Shown here in pieces: positions 43,750 to 53,434 of a stretch of DNA of 64,000 bases. Numbering within the stretch: the first letter of the stretch is position 1; every line of letters begins with the position of its first letter. Source of the DNA: Pseudomonas gingeri. GTDB lineage: Bacteria > Pseudomonadota > Gammaproteobacteria > Pseudomonadales > Pseudomonadaceae. Made by a program: the position numbers and the translations under genes. The notes under the pieces were generated by a model. That model worked only from the letters and a program-made list of their open reading frames with translations, did not search any database and was not told the origin of the DNA. The DNA is taken from positions 237,476 to 301,475 of the forward strand of contig NZ_JACAOS010000001.1 of the NCBI RefSeq assembly GCF_013386165.1, written 5' to 3'.

Positions 43750-45201
43750 CTACTGGGCGATGGTTTTCACCGGTAGATCCGTTTCAACCGCCGTCGAACG
43801 CCCGTACACATCCTCAAACCGCTCGATATCGTCCTCGCCCAGGTAACTGCCGGACTGCACCTCGATGATTTCCAGCGGAATCTTCCCTGGATTGCGCAGG
43901 CGGTGCACCGAGGCAATCGGGATGTAGGTCGACTGGTTCTCGCAGAGCAGAAACACTTTCTCGTCGCAGGTCACTTCCGCCGTGCCCGACACCACGATCC
44001 AGTGCTCGGCCCGGTGATGGTGCATCTGCAACGACAGGCACGCCCCCGGTTTGACCGAGATGTGCTTGACCTGGAAACGCCCACCCATGTCCACCGAGTC
44101 ATAGGAACCCCACGGGCGGTAGACCTCGCAGTGGTTCTGGGTCTCGCTGCGGCCCTGTTCGTTGAGGGTGTTGACCATCTGCTTGACGCCCTGAACCTTG
44201 TCCTTGTGGGCGATCATCATGGCGTCCTTGGTTTCGACGACGACGATGTCGTCCAGGCCGATCACCGAGACCAGCTTGCCGTTGCCGTGGATCATGCAGT
44301 TGTGGCTGTCCTGGATCACCACGTCGCCTTTGCTGACGTTGCCGTTTTCATCCTTCTCATGCACGTCCCACAACGATGACCAGCAACCGACGTCGCTCCA
44401 GCCGGCGCTCAGCGGTACCACGCAGGCGCGCTGGGTTTTTTCCATCACCGCGTAGTCGATGGAATTGTCCGGGCACTGGGCGAAGGTGGCTTCGTCGAGG
44501 GTCACGCTGTCGCCGTCCTGGGTGCTGCGCTCCAGGGTCAGCAGGCAGGTGTCGTAGATGTCCGGGTCGTGCTTTTTCAGTTCTTCGAGGAAGCGGCTGG
44601 CACGGAACAGGAACATGCCGCTGTTCCAGAAGTAGCCGCCGGCTTCGACGAATTCGGTGGCGCGTTTCTCGTCCGGTTTTTCGACGAACTGCGAGACCCG
44701 GCTGACGCCTTCCGGCAGCAGCGCATCGTTGCTGGATTTGATGTAGCCGTAGCCGGTTTCCGGTTTGCTGGCCGGGACGCCGAACAACACCATTTCGCCG
44801 CGCTCGGCGGCGACGGTGGCCAGGGCCAGGGCGCGTTGCAGGGCTTTCTGGTCTTCGAGCACGTGGTCGGCGGGGAGCACCAGCATCAGCTCGTCGCGGC
44901 CTTCGTTGACCAGCAACATGGCGGTCAGGGCCACAGCCGGGGCGGTGTTGCGGCCGAAGGGCTCCATCAGGATGCGCTGGGCGGCGAGCTGGCGGTTGCT
45001 CAGTTGCTCGTTGACGATAAAACGGTGGTCCAGGTTGCAGACCACGATGGGGCTTTCCATGCCGTCGAACACCAGGCGTTCGAGGGTTTGCTGGAACAGC
45101 GTCTCCTTGCCGGTAAGGGCGAGGAATTGCTTGGGAAACTGCTTGCGCGAAAGCGGCCAAAGACGTGAGCCACTACCGCCTGAGAGGATTACTGGAATCA
45201 T
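43750..45201 (-). CDS. algA: Mannose-1-phosphate guanylyltransferase / mannose-6-phosphate isomerase AlgA
   Basis: Bifunctional cytoplasmic enzyme, 483 residues, making mannose-6-phosphate from fructose-6-phosphate and later GDP-mannose from mannose-1-phosphate. The pyrophosphorylase signature is at the N-terminus (LSGGSGSRLWPLSRKQFPKQ), with the sugar-binding FVEKPDEKRATEFV near residue 175. The C-terminal type II phosphomannose isomerase cupin carries YRPWGSYDSVDMGGRFQVKH and LQMHHHRAEHWIVVSGTAEV with its metal-binding histidines. It is the last gene of the alginate operon, directly before the terminator. A 309-base gap containing a REP pair separates it from algF. Confidence 0.97.
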   Translation of the reverse strand: MIPVILSGGSGSRLWPLSRKQFPKQFLALTGKETLFQQTLERLVFDGMESPIVVCNLDHRFIVNEQLSNRQLAAQRILMEPFGRNTAPAVALTAMLLVNEGRDELMLVLPADHVLEDQKALQRALALATVAAERGEMVLFGVPASKPETGYGYIKSSNDALLPEGVSRVSQFVEKPDEKRATEFVEAGGYFWNSGMFLFRASRFLEELKKHDPDIYDTCLLTLERSTQDGDSVTLDEATFAQCPDNSIDYAVMEKTQRACVVPLSAGWSDVGCWSSLWDVHEKDENGNVSKGDVVIQDSHNCMIHGNGKLVSVIGLDDIVVVETKDAMMIAHKDKVQGVKQMVNTLNEQGRSETQNHCEVYRPWGSYDSVDMGGRFQVKHISVKPGACLSLQMHHHRAEHWIVVSGTAEVTCDEKVFLLCENQSTYIPIASVHRLRNPGKIPLEIIEVQSGSYLGEDDIERFEDVYGRSTAVETDLPVKTIAQ

Positions 45202-45322
45202 GGTGTTACTCCTTTAAGCAATCTATGGGTTAGAGCTACTGTGTTCTGTCGTTTCACTGTCTTGTTGTTGTTTCGTGCCGGGTTGCAGGACCAGCCACTT
45301 CCCCTGTGGCAAGTGGGCCTGT

Positions 45323-45456
45323 TGTGGCGAGGGGGCTTGCCCCCGTTGGGGGGCGAAGCAGCCCCAGAACCGGCCAATGGGTTTTTCCTGATGCACCGCG
45401 TTGCTCGGTTTCAGGGCCGCTTCGCACCCCAGCGCGGGCAAGCCCGCTCGCCACAA
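45323..45456. repeat. Inverted REP pair, class GTGGCGAGCGGGCTTGCCCGCG, in the algF-algA gap
   Basis: TGTGGCGAGGGGGCTTGCCC and, about 90 bases later, the inverted GCGCGGGCAAGCCCGCTCGC. It occupies most of the otherwise empty 309-base gap (45202-45510) inside the operon; no internal promoter was recognised there. Confidence 0.85.
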
Positions 45457-45510
45457 AGACCTCGTCTGGCTGGCTATTTGCGTCAATCAATGGATCTCCC
45501 GGCGAATTCA

Positions 45511-46179
45511 TCAGCGGGTCGAAACCGGGCGCTTGACCCAGACCGGCGACAGGTTGCTGCCGTTGCCGGTGACGTAGAGCACCGCCGCTTCACCGCGCTC
45601 CAGGGCCACCGGCTTGAGGTCGCTGACCTTGGTGGCGCCGTCGTACAGGGCAAAGCTGACTTTCACCGGGTTGATCTCGCGCTCGCCGCGGCCCTTGGCC
45701 GCCACCGCCTGGACCACGTCGGTCTTGCCGTCCGCGGTCTTCAGGGTCAGGGCCTTGTCACTCAGGTTCTGCACCCGCACCAGGGACTTCTGCTTGTTCT
45801 TGAACGGCGGCTCTTCGATCAGTTGCGGTTGGCCGCCGGCGTTGTTGACCAGGGTGTAGTAGTGGTCGGCGGCCAGTTTCAGCGGCAGGGCCTGGCTGCC
45901 GATCTTGGCGCTGTAGTCGCCGCCGGGCATGAAGCTGAAATCACTGCTGGCCAGCGGTGCGACGTCGTTGATGGCGGTGGCGCCAACGGTGGCGCTGACC
46001 TCCTGGTTGCTGGCGTTGTAGATGCGCACGAAGCTCGAGCCTTTAGGTGCGACGGGGCCGTACAGCGCGGCGTCGCCACCGGCCCAGGCCGGCACGGACA
46101 GCAGGCTTATGCCCGCCGCCAGGGCCAAGGTTTTGACCAGGCGTTGTGGGGTGTTTTTACGAGTGACGTTGAAGGTCAT
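45511..46179 (-). CDS. algF: Alginate O-acetylation protein AlgF
   Basis: Periplasmic protein of 222 residues required with AlgI and AlgJ for O-acetylation of mannuronate residues in alginate. A signal peptide (VKTLALAAGISLLSVPAWA) precedes a beta-rich mature part beginning GGDAALYGPVAPKGSSFVRI, typical of AlgF, and the C-terminal EAAVLYVTGNGSNLSPVWVK is also family-like. Its exact role in acetyl transfer is not fully defined. It starts 15 bases after algJ ends. Confidence 0.95.
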   Translation of the reverse strand: MTFNVTRKNTPQRLVKTLALAAGISLLSVPAWAGGDAALYGPVAPKGSSFVRIYNASNQEVSATVGATAINDVAPLASSDFSFMPGGDYSAKIGSQALPLKLAADHYYTLVNNAGGQPQLIEEPPFKNKQKSLVRVQNLSDKALTLKTADGKTDVVQAVAAKGRGEREINPVKVSFALYDGATKVSDLKPVALERGEAAVLYVTGNGSNLSPVWVKRPVSTR

Positions 46180-46193
46180 GGCAAGTACCTCTT

Positions 46194-47372
46194 TCAGTTT
46201 TGCGCCTGTGCAGGCGACTCGGATTTAGGGGTGTTCTGGACCAGGTTCTGTTGACGGTTTCCAGCGGCTTTCAAGTGCGCGACCCACTGCGGGTCGGCAT
46301 CGCCGATTTCGTTGTTGACCGGCAGGTAGCGCTCCGGGAATTCCCAGATCAGCAACTGCGGCGGTGAGTGCTTGAAGGCGTCGCTTTCCAGGTAGGCGAG
46401 CATCGGCAGGATCGGCCCGTGGCCGTCTTCGGCGTAATTCACCACGTCGCGGTGCAAGGCCTGTTTCAGTGCGCCGACAAAGTTCCAGTTCGGGTTGGCG
46501 CTGTAGCTGGTGCCAATCAATGCCACCGGGACTTCGTTATCAGCGAACAGCGCATCGTCGCTGGCCGGTTGGGCATCCGCCGCATGAGTGATGCGTTTTT
46601 CCAGCGGCTCCTGGGGCGGCATCAGGTGGCTGAACAGCGGGTCCAGCGGCAGGAACAGGGTCAGGTCGCCCTTGTGCTGCTCAGTCTTCTCGGCCTCGGT
46701 GACAAAGCGCAGCGGTGTGCCACTGAGCGGGCTGTGCTGTTCGATGGCGTTGGCCAGTTGCGTCGCGGCGATTTGCGCGCCGTCCGGGGTCCAGTGGGTG
46801 TCGGTACGCAGGAACACTTGCCGGCCTTGGTCCTTGGCCTGTTGCAGCGGGCCGAGCAGGTCGGGGGCGAGGATCCGGTCGGCGGCGACGTGGTTGTGGA
46901 AGTCCTGGTAGAGGTTGGCGTGAATGCTCGCCGGGCGGACGTCACCCAAGTGTTCCGGGTACAGGCGGACCTTGGCCGGGACAATCGCCATCACCAGTTT
47001 CACGCCCTTGGCCTTGAGGGTTTGGCGCACGCCTTCGACCAGGGCGTAGTTGTCCTGCAGGTTCTGCTGCTCGCCGGCGATGGGGTTGAATTCCTCGTCG
47101 CTGTAGAGCCACTGGTCACGGCCCAGCACCACGCCGGGACGGCCTTCGTTGAACAGCTTGAAGTCCAGCGCGGCCCAGAGGTTGGTGCCCAGGCGCTTGA
47201 TCGGGAATTCGCCGTCGTAACGGGTTTCCACCGCCTTGGTCCAGCGCCCGTCGAGCAGGGTCGCGTCGGGGTTGGTGCTGAAGCCGATGAAGCTACGCAG
47301 GGACCATAGCCCCAGCGCCAGCAAGGTGGCGAGGAACAGGGCGATGTAGAGGATGCGGAATGAGCGGGTCAT
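46194..47372 (-). CDS. algJ: Alginate O-acetyltransferase AlgJ
   Basis: Periplasm-facing, membrane-anchored acetyltransferase of 392 residues. An uncleaved N-terminal signal-anchor (ILYIALFLATLLALGLWSLR) precedes an SGNH-like fold. The catalytic set is visible: Asp and His in LRTDTHWTPDGAQIA, and the Ser in ALIGTSYSANPNWNF. It is paralogous to AlgX in this operon and probably passes acetyl groups delivered by AlgI toward the polymer. Eleven bases separate it from algI upstream. Confidence 0.95.
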   Translation of the reverse strand: MTRSFRILYIALFLATLLALGLWSLRSFIGFSTNPDATLLDGRWTKAVETRYDGEFPIKRLGTNLWAALDFKLFNEGRPGVVLGRDQWLYSDEEFNPIAGEQQNLQDNYALVEGVRQTLKAKGVKLVMAIVPAKVRLYPEHLGDVRPASIHANLYQDFHNHVAADRILAPDLLGPLQQAKDQGRQVFLRTDTHWTPDGAQIAATQLANAIEQHSPLSGTPLRFVTEAEKTEQHKGDLTLFLPLDPLFSHLMPPQEPLEKRITHAADAQPASDDALFADNEVPVALIGTSYSANPNWNFVGALKQALHRDVVNYAEDGHGPILPMLAYLESDAFKHSPPQLLIWEFPERYLPVNNEIGDADPQWVAHLKAAGNRQQNLVQNTPKSESPAQAQN

Positions 47373-47383
47373 GGTCGGCGGCC

Positions 47384-48976
47384 TCAGAACTGGAAGTAGA
47401 GGAACGGCGAAAAGCTTTGCGCCGAGAGTTTGAGAATCGAGGCGATAAACAGCAGCAGCACCAGGGCGCGCATCACATAACGCGGCCCGTTGGCGACCCA
47501 GTAGGCCGGTTGCACCTGGGCCTCATGGCCGACGCTGTAGCCGGGTTCGTGAATGCTGCTGGCGACTTCGCCAGGGGCGGCTTTGATCAGGCCGGGTGGG
47601 TTGAAGCGGGTGAGCGCTGCGCCCTGGGTCAGGTCCGGTTGCGCAGTGGCGGGGCCGTCTGCGGGCGTGGCTTTCGGTGCGGGCGGCTTGCTGTAGAAGT
47701 CCCGCAGGCCGAAGAACGCCAGGGTGGCGTAGGCCAGCACCAGGGTCGCCACTTGCAGGCCGGTGAGGCTGGCGCGGTTGAGTTCCGACAGCGACCACTC
47801 GCCGAAGCTGAACATGGCGCCGTACATGCGTGCGGCGACGTGGAGGTTTTCAGCGCGGAAGGTCACCCAGCCCATGATCACCAGGAGGAAGGTCAGGGCC
47901 CAGCGGATCGGGTTGAAGCGCCGTGGCGAGGTGTTGATGCCCAGGGCTTTTTCGATGGCCAGCCACACGCCGTGCCAGGCGCCCCAGACGATGTAGGTGA
48001 GGTTGGCACCGTGCCACAGGCCGCCGAGCAGCATGGTCAGGAACAGGTTGCGGTAGGTGATCAGCGTGCCTTTGCGGTTGCCGCCCAGGGTGATGTAGAG
48101 GTAGTCCCGCAGCCAGGTCGACAGGCTGATATGCCAGCGCCGCCAGAACTCGGTGATCGACTGGCTGATGTAGGGCTGCTTGAAGTTCTCCATGAAGCGG
48201 AAGCCCATCATCAGGCCCAGGCCGATGGCCATGTCGCTGTAGCCGGAGAAGTCGAAGTACAGCTGCGCGGTGTAGGCCAGGGCGCCGAGCCAGGCATCGC
48301 CGGTGGTCGGGTGTTGCAGGGCGAAGCAATGGTCGGCGACCACCGCCAGGGTGTCGGCGATAAAGACTTTCTTGATAAAGCCCTGCATGAACCGCGTGGC
48401 GCCCTCGGAGAATTTGTCGAGGGTGTGGGTGCGGTTGTTGAACTGGTCGGCGAGGTCGCGAAAGCGCAGCACGGGGCCGGCGATCAGGTGCGGGAAGATC
48501 GCCACGAAGGCCGCGAAGTCGATCAGGTTGCGGGTTGCCGGGGTGTCGCCACGGTAGACGTCGATGATGTAGCTGATGGACTCGAAGATGTAGAACGAGA
48601 TGCCGATCGGCAGCAGCACGTGGGTCAGGATGAAGGGTTCGAGGCCGAACGAATGCATGATCGCATTGAGGCTGTCGACGCCGAAGTTGGCGTACTTGAA
48701 GTAGCCGAGGATGCCGAGGTCGATGGCCACGCCGAGCAGCAGCCAGCGTTGCGCGGGTTTGCTGCGCACGCCAGCGGCGCCGACCTTGAGGCCGATCCAG
48801 TAGTTCCACAGGGTGACGCCGGCGAACAGGGCCAGGAAGTCGACTCGCCACCAGGCGTAGAAGATGTAGCTGGCGATCAGCAGCAGCAGGTTGCGATAGC
48901 GTTGCCCGCTCAGGTAGTACAAGCCGAGAAAGATCGGCAGGAACAGGAACAGGAACACGTTGGATGAAAATACCAT
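47384..48976 (-). CDS. algI: MBOAT acyltransferase AlgI (alginate O-acetylation)
   Basis: Integral membrane O-acyltransferase, 530 residues. I chose the ATG at 48974-48976 (MVFSSNVFLFLFLPIFLGLY), preceded by AAGGAGAG, over an in-frame ATG 24 bases upstream. It has many hydrophobic segments and the MBOAT signature LLGGLWHGANLTYIVWGAWH with the catalytic histidine. It moves acetyl groups from a cytoplasmic donor across the inner membrane to the AlgJ/AlgX system. The C-terminal loop (KPPAPKATPADGPATAQPDL) is Pro/Ala-rich and variable. A REP pair lies between it and algL. Confidence 0.95.
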   Translation of the reverse strand: MVFSSNVFLFLFLPIFLGLYYLSGQRYRNLLLLIASYIFYAWWRVDFLALFAGVTLWNYWIGLKVGAAGVRSKPAQRWLLLGVAIDLGILGYFKYANFGVDSLNAIMHSFGLEPFILTHVLLPIGISFYIFESISYIIDVYRGDTPATRNLIDFAAFVAIFPHLIAGPVLRFRDLADQFNNRTHTLDKFSEGATRFMQGFIKKVFIADTLAVVADHCFALQHPTTGDAWLGALAYTAQLYFDFSGYSDMAIGLGLMMGFRFMENFKQPYISQSITEFWRRWHISLSTWLRDYLYITLGGNRKGTLITYRNLFLTMLLGGLWHGANLTYIVWGAWHGVWLAIEKALGINTSPRRFNPIRWALTFLLVIMGWVTFRAENLHVAARMYGAMFSFGEWSLSELNRASLTGLQVATLVLAYATLAFFGLRDFYSKPPAPKATPADGPATAQPDLTQGAALTRFNPPGLIKAAPGEVASSIHEPGYSVGHEAQVQPAYWVANGPRYVMRALVLLLFIASILKLSAQSFSPFLYFQF

Positions 48977-49095
48977 CCCGATCTCTCCTTGTTTCATCAA
49001 CGGTCAAGGGCCAACGGCCCCCCCAAACCCCCCGTGAAGACTTGGGGGATGTATTGCCTTCAACAGCACTTATGGTTTTGCGACTGACACTGATT

Positions 49096-49229
49096 TGTGG
49101 CGAGGGGGCTTGCCCCCGTTCGGCTGCGAAGCGGCCGTAAAACCGTTCACACCGACCTGGCTGATACTCCGCGCCGTCTGGATCTAGGGGCGCTTCGCAC
49201 CCCAACGGGGGCAAGCCCCCTCACCACAA
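49096..49229. repeat. Inverted REP pair in the algL-algI gap
   Basis: TGTGGCGAGGGGGCTTGCCC and its inverted partner GGGGGCAAGCCCCCTCACCA enclose GCTGCGAAGCGGC and GGGGCGCTTCGCACCCC. It fills the 264-base gap between algL and algI. Confidence 0.85.
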
Positions 49230-49240
49230 TGAGTTCGCGT

Positions 49241-50362
49241 TTACTCAGTACCGTTCTTGTTGCCCTTCTCATGCGCCGGGTCGTAGACCTTGGTCAGGTC
49301 GCCGCCCAGGCGAAAGGTCTTGAACGGCTGCATCGCATGCTTGTGTTCGATCACTTCCGGCGGGCAGGTGTAGAGCGTGCAGAAGGGCTCCAGCCAGGCG
49401 AATTTCGAGTCGACCTTGAGGTCGGTCATGTCCTGTTCCTTGCCGTTTTTGGCCTGGAACTCCGCGGGGTTCTTGACCCCGGCCAGCACCCGGTCACCCA
49501 GGCGTTTGAGCGCGCCATTGTTTTCCTGGCGCAGGTCGACGCCGTTGGCCAGGGCAAAGCTGGCGATCATCGCCAGGGGCGGCAATGCATAGTTGTGATA
49601 AGCCAAGGCCCGCTGCTGACGCTTGAGTTCGTTGGGCAGGAAGCCTTGCGCATCGACCTGGTTGGCGCCGACCTTGTATTCCTTCACCGCCCAGTCGAAC
49701 AGGTCGCGACGGTCGGTGGCGACGGCGGTCGCCATCACCGACCAGGCCGCCCAGTACGAGTGGTTGTTGGTTCTTTCCAGCGGCAGGTTGTCCCAGTCGC
49801 TGATCACCTGGTCGGCCAGCTGGCTGAACCAGGCCTCGATCTGTTGCGCTTCCTTCTGGTGGGTCGCCAGCGGATGGGAGTCGGAGAACTTCAGGCGGAT
49901 ATAGGCCGAAGCCATGCTGCCCAACGCCCATTTGCGCATGGACTTGCCGGTGTGGTTGAAGTCCTTGGACATCAGCGCGTCGGCCTGGGCCCAGGCGGTC
50001 AGCCAGTTCAGGGTGCAGTTCAACTCTTCCGGGCGACCGTCACGCATGAACTGCATCACCCGCTTGCTGGTACCGCGCTCCATCTTGGTGATGTCGGAAG
50101 TGGTGTCGCGAAAGGCCTTTTCCGACTGCACGTTCAGGGTCGAGCGGGCCTTGTCGGAACCCTCGTATTTGCTGCGGAACTGCAACGAGCCGGTGTAGGG
50201 CGGGGGCATGGTGTCACAGCCATCGCTGTTGTCGCCGCTCTTGAACTTGTCGACGGCGGCCAGGTAACCCTGGGGCGGACGCAGCGGCGCAGCGGCCTGG
50301 ACGGAACCGGCGAGCATCGCCAGGCCGAGCAGTGAAGGGGCAAGCAGTGTGCGCAGTTTCAT
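49241..50362 (-). CDS. algL: Alginate lyase AlgL (polysaccharide lyase family 5)
   Basis: Periplasmic mannuronate lyase, 373 residues, which clears alginate stranded in the periplasm during synthesis. I chose the ATG at 50360-50362 because GAGGAG precedes it. A signal peptide ([18 protein letters not shown]) is followed by [15 protein letters not shown]. The PL5 active-site motif NNHSYWAAW is present near residue 195, with [19 protein letters not shown] before it. Two bases before its start codon lies the end of algX. Confidence 0.96.
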   Translation of the reverse strand: MKLRTLLAPSLLGLAMLAGSVQAAAPLRPPQGYLAAVDKFKSGDNSDGCDTMPPPYTGSLQFRSKYEGSDKARSTLNVQSEKAFRDTTSDITKMERGTSKRVMQFMRDGRPEELNCTLNWLTAWAQADALMSKDFNHTGKSMRKWALGSMASAYIRLKFSDSHPLATHQKEAQQIEAWFSQLADQVISDWDNLPLERTNNHSYWAAWSVMATAVATDRRDLFDWAVKEYKVGANQVDAQGFLPNELKRQQRALAYHNYALPPLAMIASFALANGVDLRQENNGALKRLGDRVLAGVKNPAEFQAKNGKEQDMTDLKVDSKFAWLEPFCTLYTCPPEVIEHKHAMQPFKTFRLGGDLTKVYDPAHEKGNKNGTE

Positions 50363-50373
50363 CGGTAGGCTCC

Positions 50374-51807
50374 TCATAACCCGGCCTGTGCCACGTGGGG
50401 CTCGGCGCTGGGGAATACGTTGCGTTTGCAGATCTTCGCCTCGACTTGTTGCGGGGCGCCGCCGGCTTCCGGGCCCTGGACTTCGACGGCCAGCAGGTTC
50501 TGCTCGGCCCAGTCTTCGTCGGTGCGCAACTCAAAGGCGAAACGTCCATCCGTCTCGGAGGTTTGCGGTTTCTCGATCTTGATGTCCTCGTGGCGCCCGT
50601 TCATGTACCAGAGGGTGGCGTGCAGGGTTTTCACCGAGGTGTCGGCGAAGCGGATGTCGACCTGGTGTGCGCGGTTGCGCAGGTCGCGGTTGTTGCTGTT
50701 GACCAGCAGTTCGTTCTTGCCCGGTTTGACCGTGGTGCTGGCCGTCATGTCGGCGTTTTTGCCTTCGCAACCGTTGTCGAGTAGCGACATCATCTGCCGG
50801 TAGATGGTTTCCTGGTCCAGGCGATACAGCGGCGAGAATTCCCAGATGAGGATCTTCGGCGGGGTCTTCTGGAACGCTTCGCTGCCCAGGTACTGCAACA
50901 TCGAACCTTCCAGGCCGCCGCCGGGGAAGGCGACGTTGAGGATGTCGGCACCGATGTACTGTTCCAGGAAGCCGGCGAAGTTGTAGTTCTTGCCGCTGTG
51001 GCTGGTGCCCACCAGGGTGATCTGCGGGTTGCCGGCATCGCCGAACAGGTCACCGTCCGCCGCTTCGCCCTTGGGCTCGGTGCTGAACTGTTCCATGTAC
51101 TGGATCGCGTAGCTGGTGCCGCACAGTTGGCCGGCCATGTTGTGCAGGGTGCCGGTCTTGCCCATGCGTCCGGAGACCTTGGTCTCGAATTCACGCTGGG
51201 GAATCTCGGCAAAACCCGGGATCTTTTTCACGGTCTCGGCGACGATCTTCGCGGTGCGCTCGGCACCGTACGGGGTCCAGTGCTGGTCGCCGCGGAAGTA
51301 GAAATCGTGGGCCTGTTGCTCGTTGGTCAGCGGTGACAGATCAGGCACGTGGTAGCCCATTCTGGCGAAGCGTCCGAGCATGGCCTGGTAGTTGCCCAGG
51401 GCTTTTTCATAGTCGAACTTGGCGCGTTCGGCCGGGAACAGTTTGTTGCGGTCCACCAGGCCACGGGTCGGCTGGTAGACCACCACCAACTCGACGCCCC
51501 TGCTCTTGAAGGCATCGTGCAGTTGTTGCAGGCGTCGGTAGCCGGACGGTGTGGTGTCGAACTCGGTGCGCAGGTCTTCCTGGGTGCGGAACAGCCAGTC
51601 GCCCTGGGCCTGGACCAGGGTGGTGAAGTTCTGCTGGTAGCGGCTGACGTAGTTTTTCGCGTCATGGGCTGCCGGGCACAGGCTGCAGCAGGGCTCGGCG
51701 CTGAAGCTCGGCGCCTGGACTTCCTCGGCCTTGAGGCTGCCGCTGGCGGCGAAGATCGCCGCGGCGAGGCCCGACAGGCCGAGCAGTTTGATCAGATGTG
51801 GGTTCAT
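50374..51807 (-). CDS. algX: Alginate acetyltransferase/assembly protein AlgX
   Basis: Periplasmic terminal alginate acetyltransferase, 477 residues. It starts at the ATG 51805-51807 with GAGGA upstream; a TTG five codons earlier is less likely. A signal peptide ([20 protein letters not shown]) precedes an SGNH-like domain with Asp-His in [15 protein letters not shown] and the Ser in [17 protein letters not shown]. The C-terminal beta-rich region (from about residue 345) corresponds to the carbohydrate-binding module that holds polymannuronate. AlgX works with AlgK, AlgG and Alg44 in the trans-envelope complex. Confidence 0.96.
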   Translation of the reverse strand: MNPHLIKLLGLSGLAAAIFAASGSLKAEEVQAPSFSAEPCCSLCPAAHDAKNYVSRYQQNFTTLVQAQGDWLFRTQEDLRTEFDTTPSGYRRLQQLHDAFKSRGVELVVVYQPTRGLVDRNKLFPAERAKFDYEKALGNYQAMLGRFARMGYHVPDLSPLTNEQQAHDFYFRGDQHWTPYGAERTAKIVAETVKKIPGFAEIPQREFETKVSGRMGKTGTLHNMAGQLCGTSYAIQYMEQFSTEPKGEAADGDLFGDAGNPQITLVGTSHSGKNYNFAGFLEQYIGADILNVAFPGGGLEGSMLQYLGSEAFQKTPPKILIWEFSPLYRLDQETIYRQMMSLLDNGCEGKNADMTASTTVKPGKNELLVNSNNRDLRNRAHQVDIRFADTSVKTLHATLWYMNGRHEDIKIEKPQTSETDGRFAFELRTDEDWAEQNLLAVEVQGPEAGGAPQQVEAKICKRNVFPSAEPHVAQAGL

Positions 51808-51818
51808 AAAGGTTGTCC

Positions 51819-53408
51819 TCAATCCCGCAGGGGCGTCTGGCGTTCGACGGGGTCGATCAGCACGGCTTTCTGCTGGCGCACCAGCAGGTCGAGAATTTCA
51901 TCCTGGCGATCGCCCAGAATCCCGGTGAAGCTGATGCCGCTGTTTTTCGCCGGGGCGAGCATCGACACGCGGTACAGCTCGATGCTCAACGGCGAGTCGA
52001 TGGACAGCGGGCCGCTGCCGTTGCCGGCGAGTTCACCGCCGACCACGATCAGCGAGACCTCGGCATCAAAGGGGTCGAGCCTTATGTCGCGGTCGGTGTC
52101 GCTCAGGTCCTTGATGTGGCCGTAGACCCCGGTCAGGCCGTTGGCCATGGAGATGTTCTCGTACAGGCGGATATTCACGCTGTTGCGGATCCGGATGCCG
52201 TGGCGCCGGTTAGCCATGACCTTGTTGGCGTAGATCAGGTTGTCGGCGCTCTCGTAGAGGGTGATGCCGTCGGTGTGGTTCTGGTAGATCTCGTTGTAGG
52301 CGATCAGGTTGTTGACGCTGTTACGGTCGATCACCAGGCCCGAGAGGTGGTTGTCGTAGCTGCGGTTGTTGAAGATGAAGCTGTCGTTCACTTCCCGGGA
52401 AATGATGATGCCGTGCTTCTTCTTCGTCCCGTATACGCTGTTGTCGGCGATGATCAGCCGGTGCGAGCGGTCGTGGGGGTCGATGCCGTAGACGATGTTG
52501 TCGCGGTAGGTATTGCCCTTGAGGACGAAGTCGCGGGTCTCGTAGCAGTAGAAGCCGTACCACATGTCCGAGAACTCGGAACCGAGGATCCAGCCGGTCG
52601 GTTCGGGCCGCTTGAGCACCTGGGCCATGTTCGGCGTGTACTGGGAAATACTCACGCCATAGGACTTGCTGTTGGCATAACCGAAGCTGGCCATTTTGCT
52701 ATTGACGATATAGGTCTCGGTGCCGCCCCAGGCCAGCAGGAACGGGCGGAATTCCTTGGGCGAGCGGAAGGTGGCGGGGCCGTTGTCGGCTTCGCGCCAG
52801 CCGGTCACCCGGGTGTCACGGATAAACAGCTGTCCGTCGTTGACCAGGAACGCACCGCCTTCCTGGGACAGGCGCAGTTCCTGGGTTTGCTGGTCGATTT
52901 CAAGGATGCCCTTGCGTCCGACCACGATCGGCAACCTGGCCAGGAACACCCCCGGCGAGGTTTCGCTGATGTACTGCTTGGGCAGCGTGCGGGTCAGTTC
53001 CTTGAGGTTGATATAGCCGTCGTCGATGAAGATCGCCTGGGGAATGCCGTGCTGGCGCACCACCCACTCGGCCATCTTGTTGTCGCCGCCGATAAAGTCC
53101 TTCAGGGCATCTTCCTGCATCATCCGCCGCACGCTGATCTTGCCCGGCTTGCTGCGCACGATCTTCGCCGCGACGGCCTCGGCGGTGTAGCCGCTCAGGT
53201 CCGGCAGTGTTGGTTTGTCCAGGTGCAGCGGCTCGGTCGGCGCGCTGCTGACGGTGTAGGTCTTGGCCTGTTGCAGTTCCTTGGCCAGGGTCGGTGCGTG
53301 CGCGGTTTTCGCGAGCGGCGCTTCAACGTTGGCAAAGGCCGCGCTGCTGGCCAGCAGCAGGGCGCCGGCCAATACGCTGAACGAGCCTTGCAGGGCGCTG
53401 TGGTTCAT
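51819..53408 (-). CDS. algG: Poly(beta-D-mannuronate) C5-epimerase AlgG
   Basis: Periplasmic epimerase, 529 residues, converting mannuronate to guluronate within the polymer. The start at 53406-53408 has AGGGAG upstream. A signal peptide (SVLAGALLLASSAAFA) is followed by the right-handed parallel beta-helix with many short repeats (LIAYNEIYQNHTDGITLYES, NLIYANKVMANRRHGIRIRN). The catalytic DPHDRSHRLIIADNSVYGT motif is present. Length agrees with AlgG of other pseudomonads. It also protects nascent polymer from AlgL as part of the scaffold. Confidence 0.96.
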   Translation of the reverse strand: MNHSALQGSFSVLAGALLLASSAAFANVEAPLAKTAHAPTLAKELQQAKTYTVSSAPTEPLHLDKPTLPDLSGYTAEAVAAKIVRSKPGKISVRRMMQEDALKDFIGGDNKMAEWVVRQHGIPQAIFIDDGYINLKELTRTLPKQYISETSPGVFLARLPIVVGRKGILEIDQQTQELRLSQEGGAFLVNDGQLFIRDTRVTGWREADNGPATFRSPKEFRPFLLAWGGTETYIVNSKMASFGYANSKSYGVSISQYTPNMAQVLKRPEPTGWILGSEFSDMWYGFYCYETRDFVLKGNTYRDNIVYGIDPHDRSHRLIIADNSVYGTKKKHGIIISREVNDSFIFNNRSYDNHLSGLVIDRNSVNNLIAYNEIYQNHTDGITLYESADNLIYANKVMANRRHGIRIRNSVNIRLYENISMANGLTGVYGHIKDLSDTDRDIRLDPFDAEVSLIVVGGELAGNGSGPLSIDSPLSIELYRVSMLAPAKNSGISFTGILGDRQDEILDLLVRQQKAVLIDPVERQTPLRD

Positions 53409-53434
53409 CTCGGTCACTCCCTTGGCGGTCGGCA

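Noticed and set aside
47360..48967. 535-codon plus-strand frame opposite algI
   Set aside because: Antisense shadow; composition follows the reversed codons of algI, and no start context or family match is visible.
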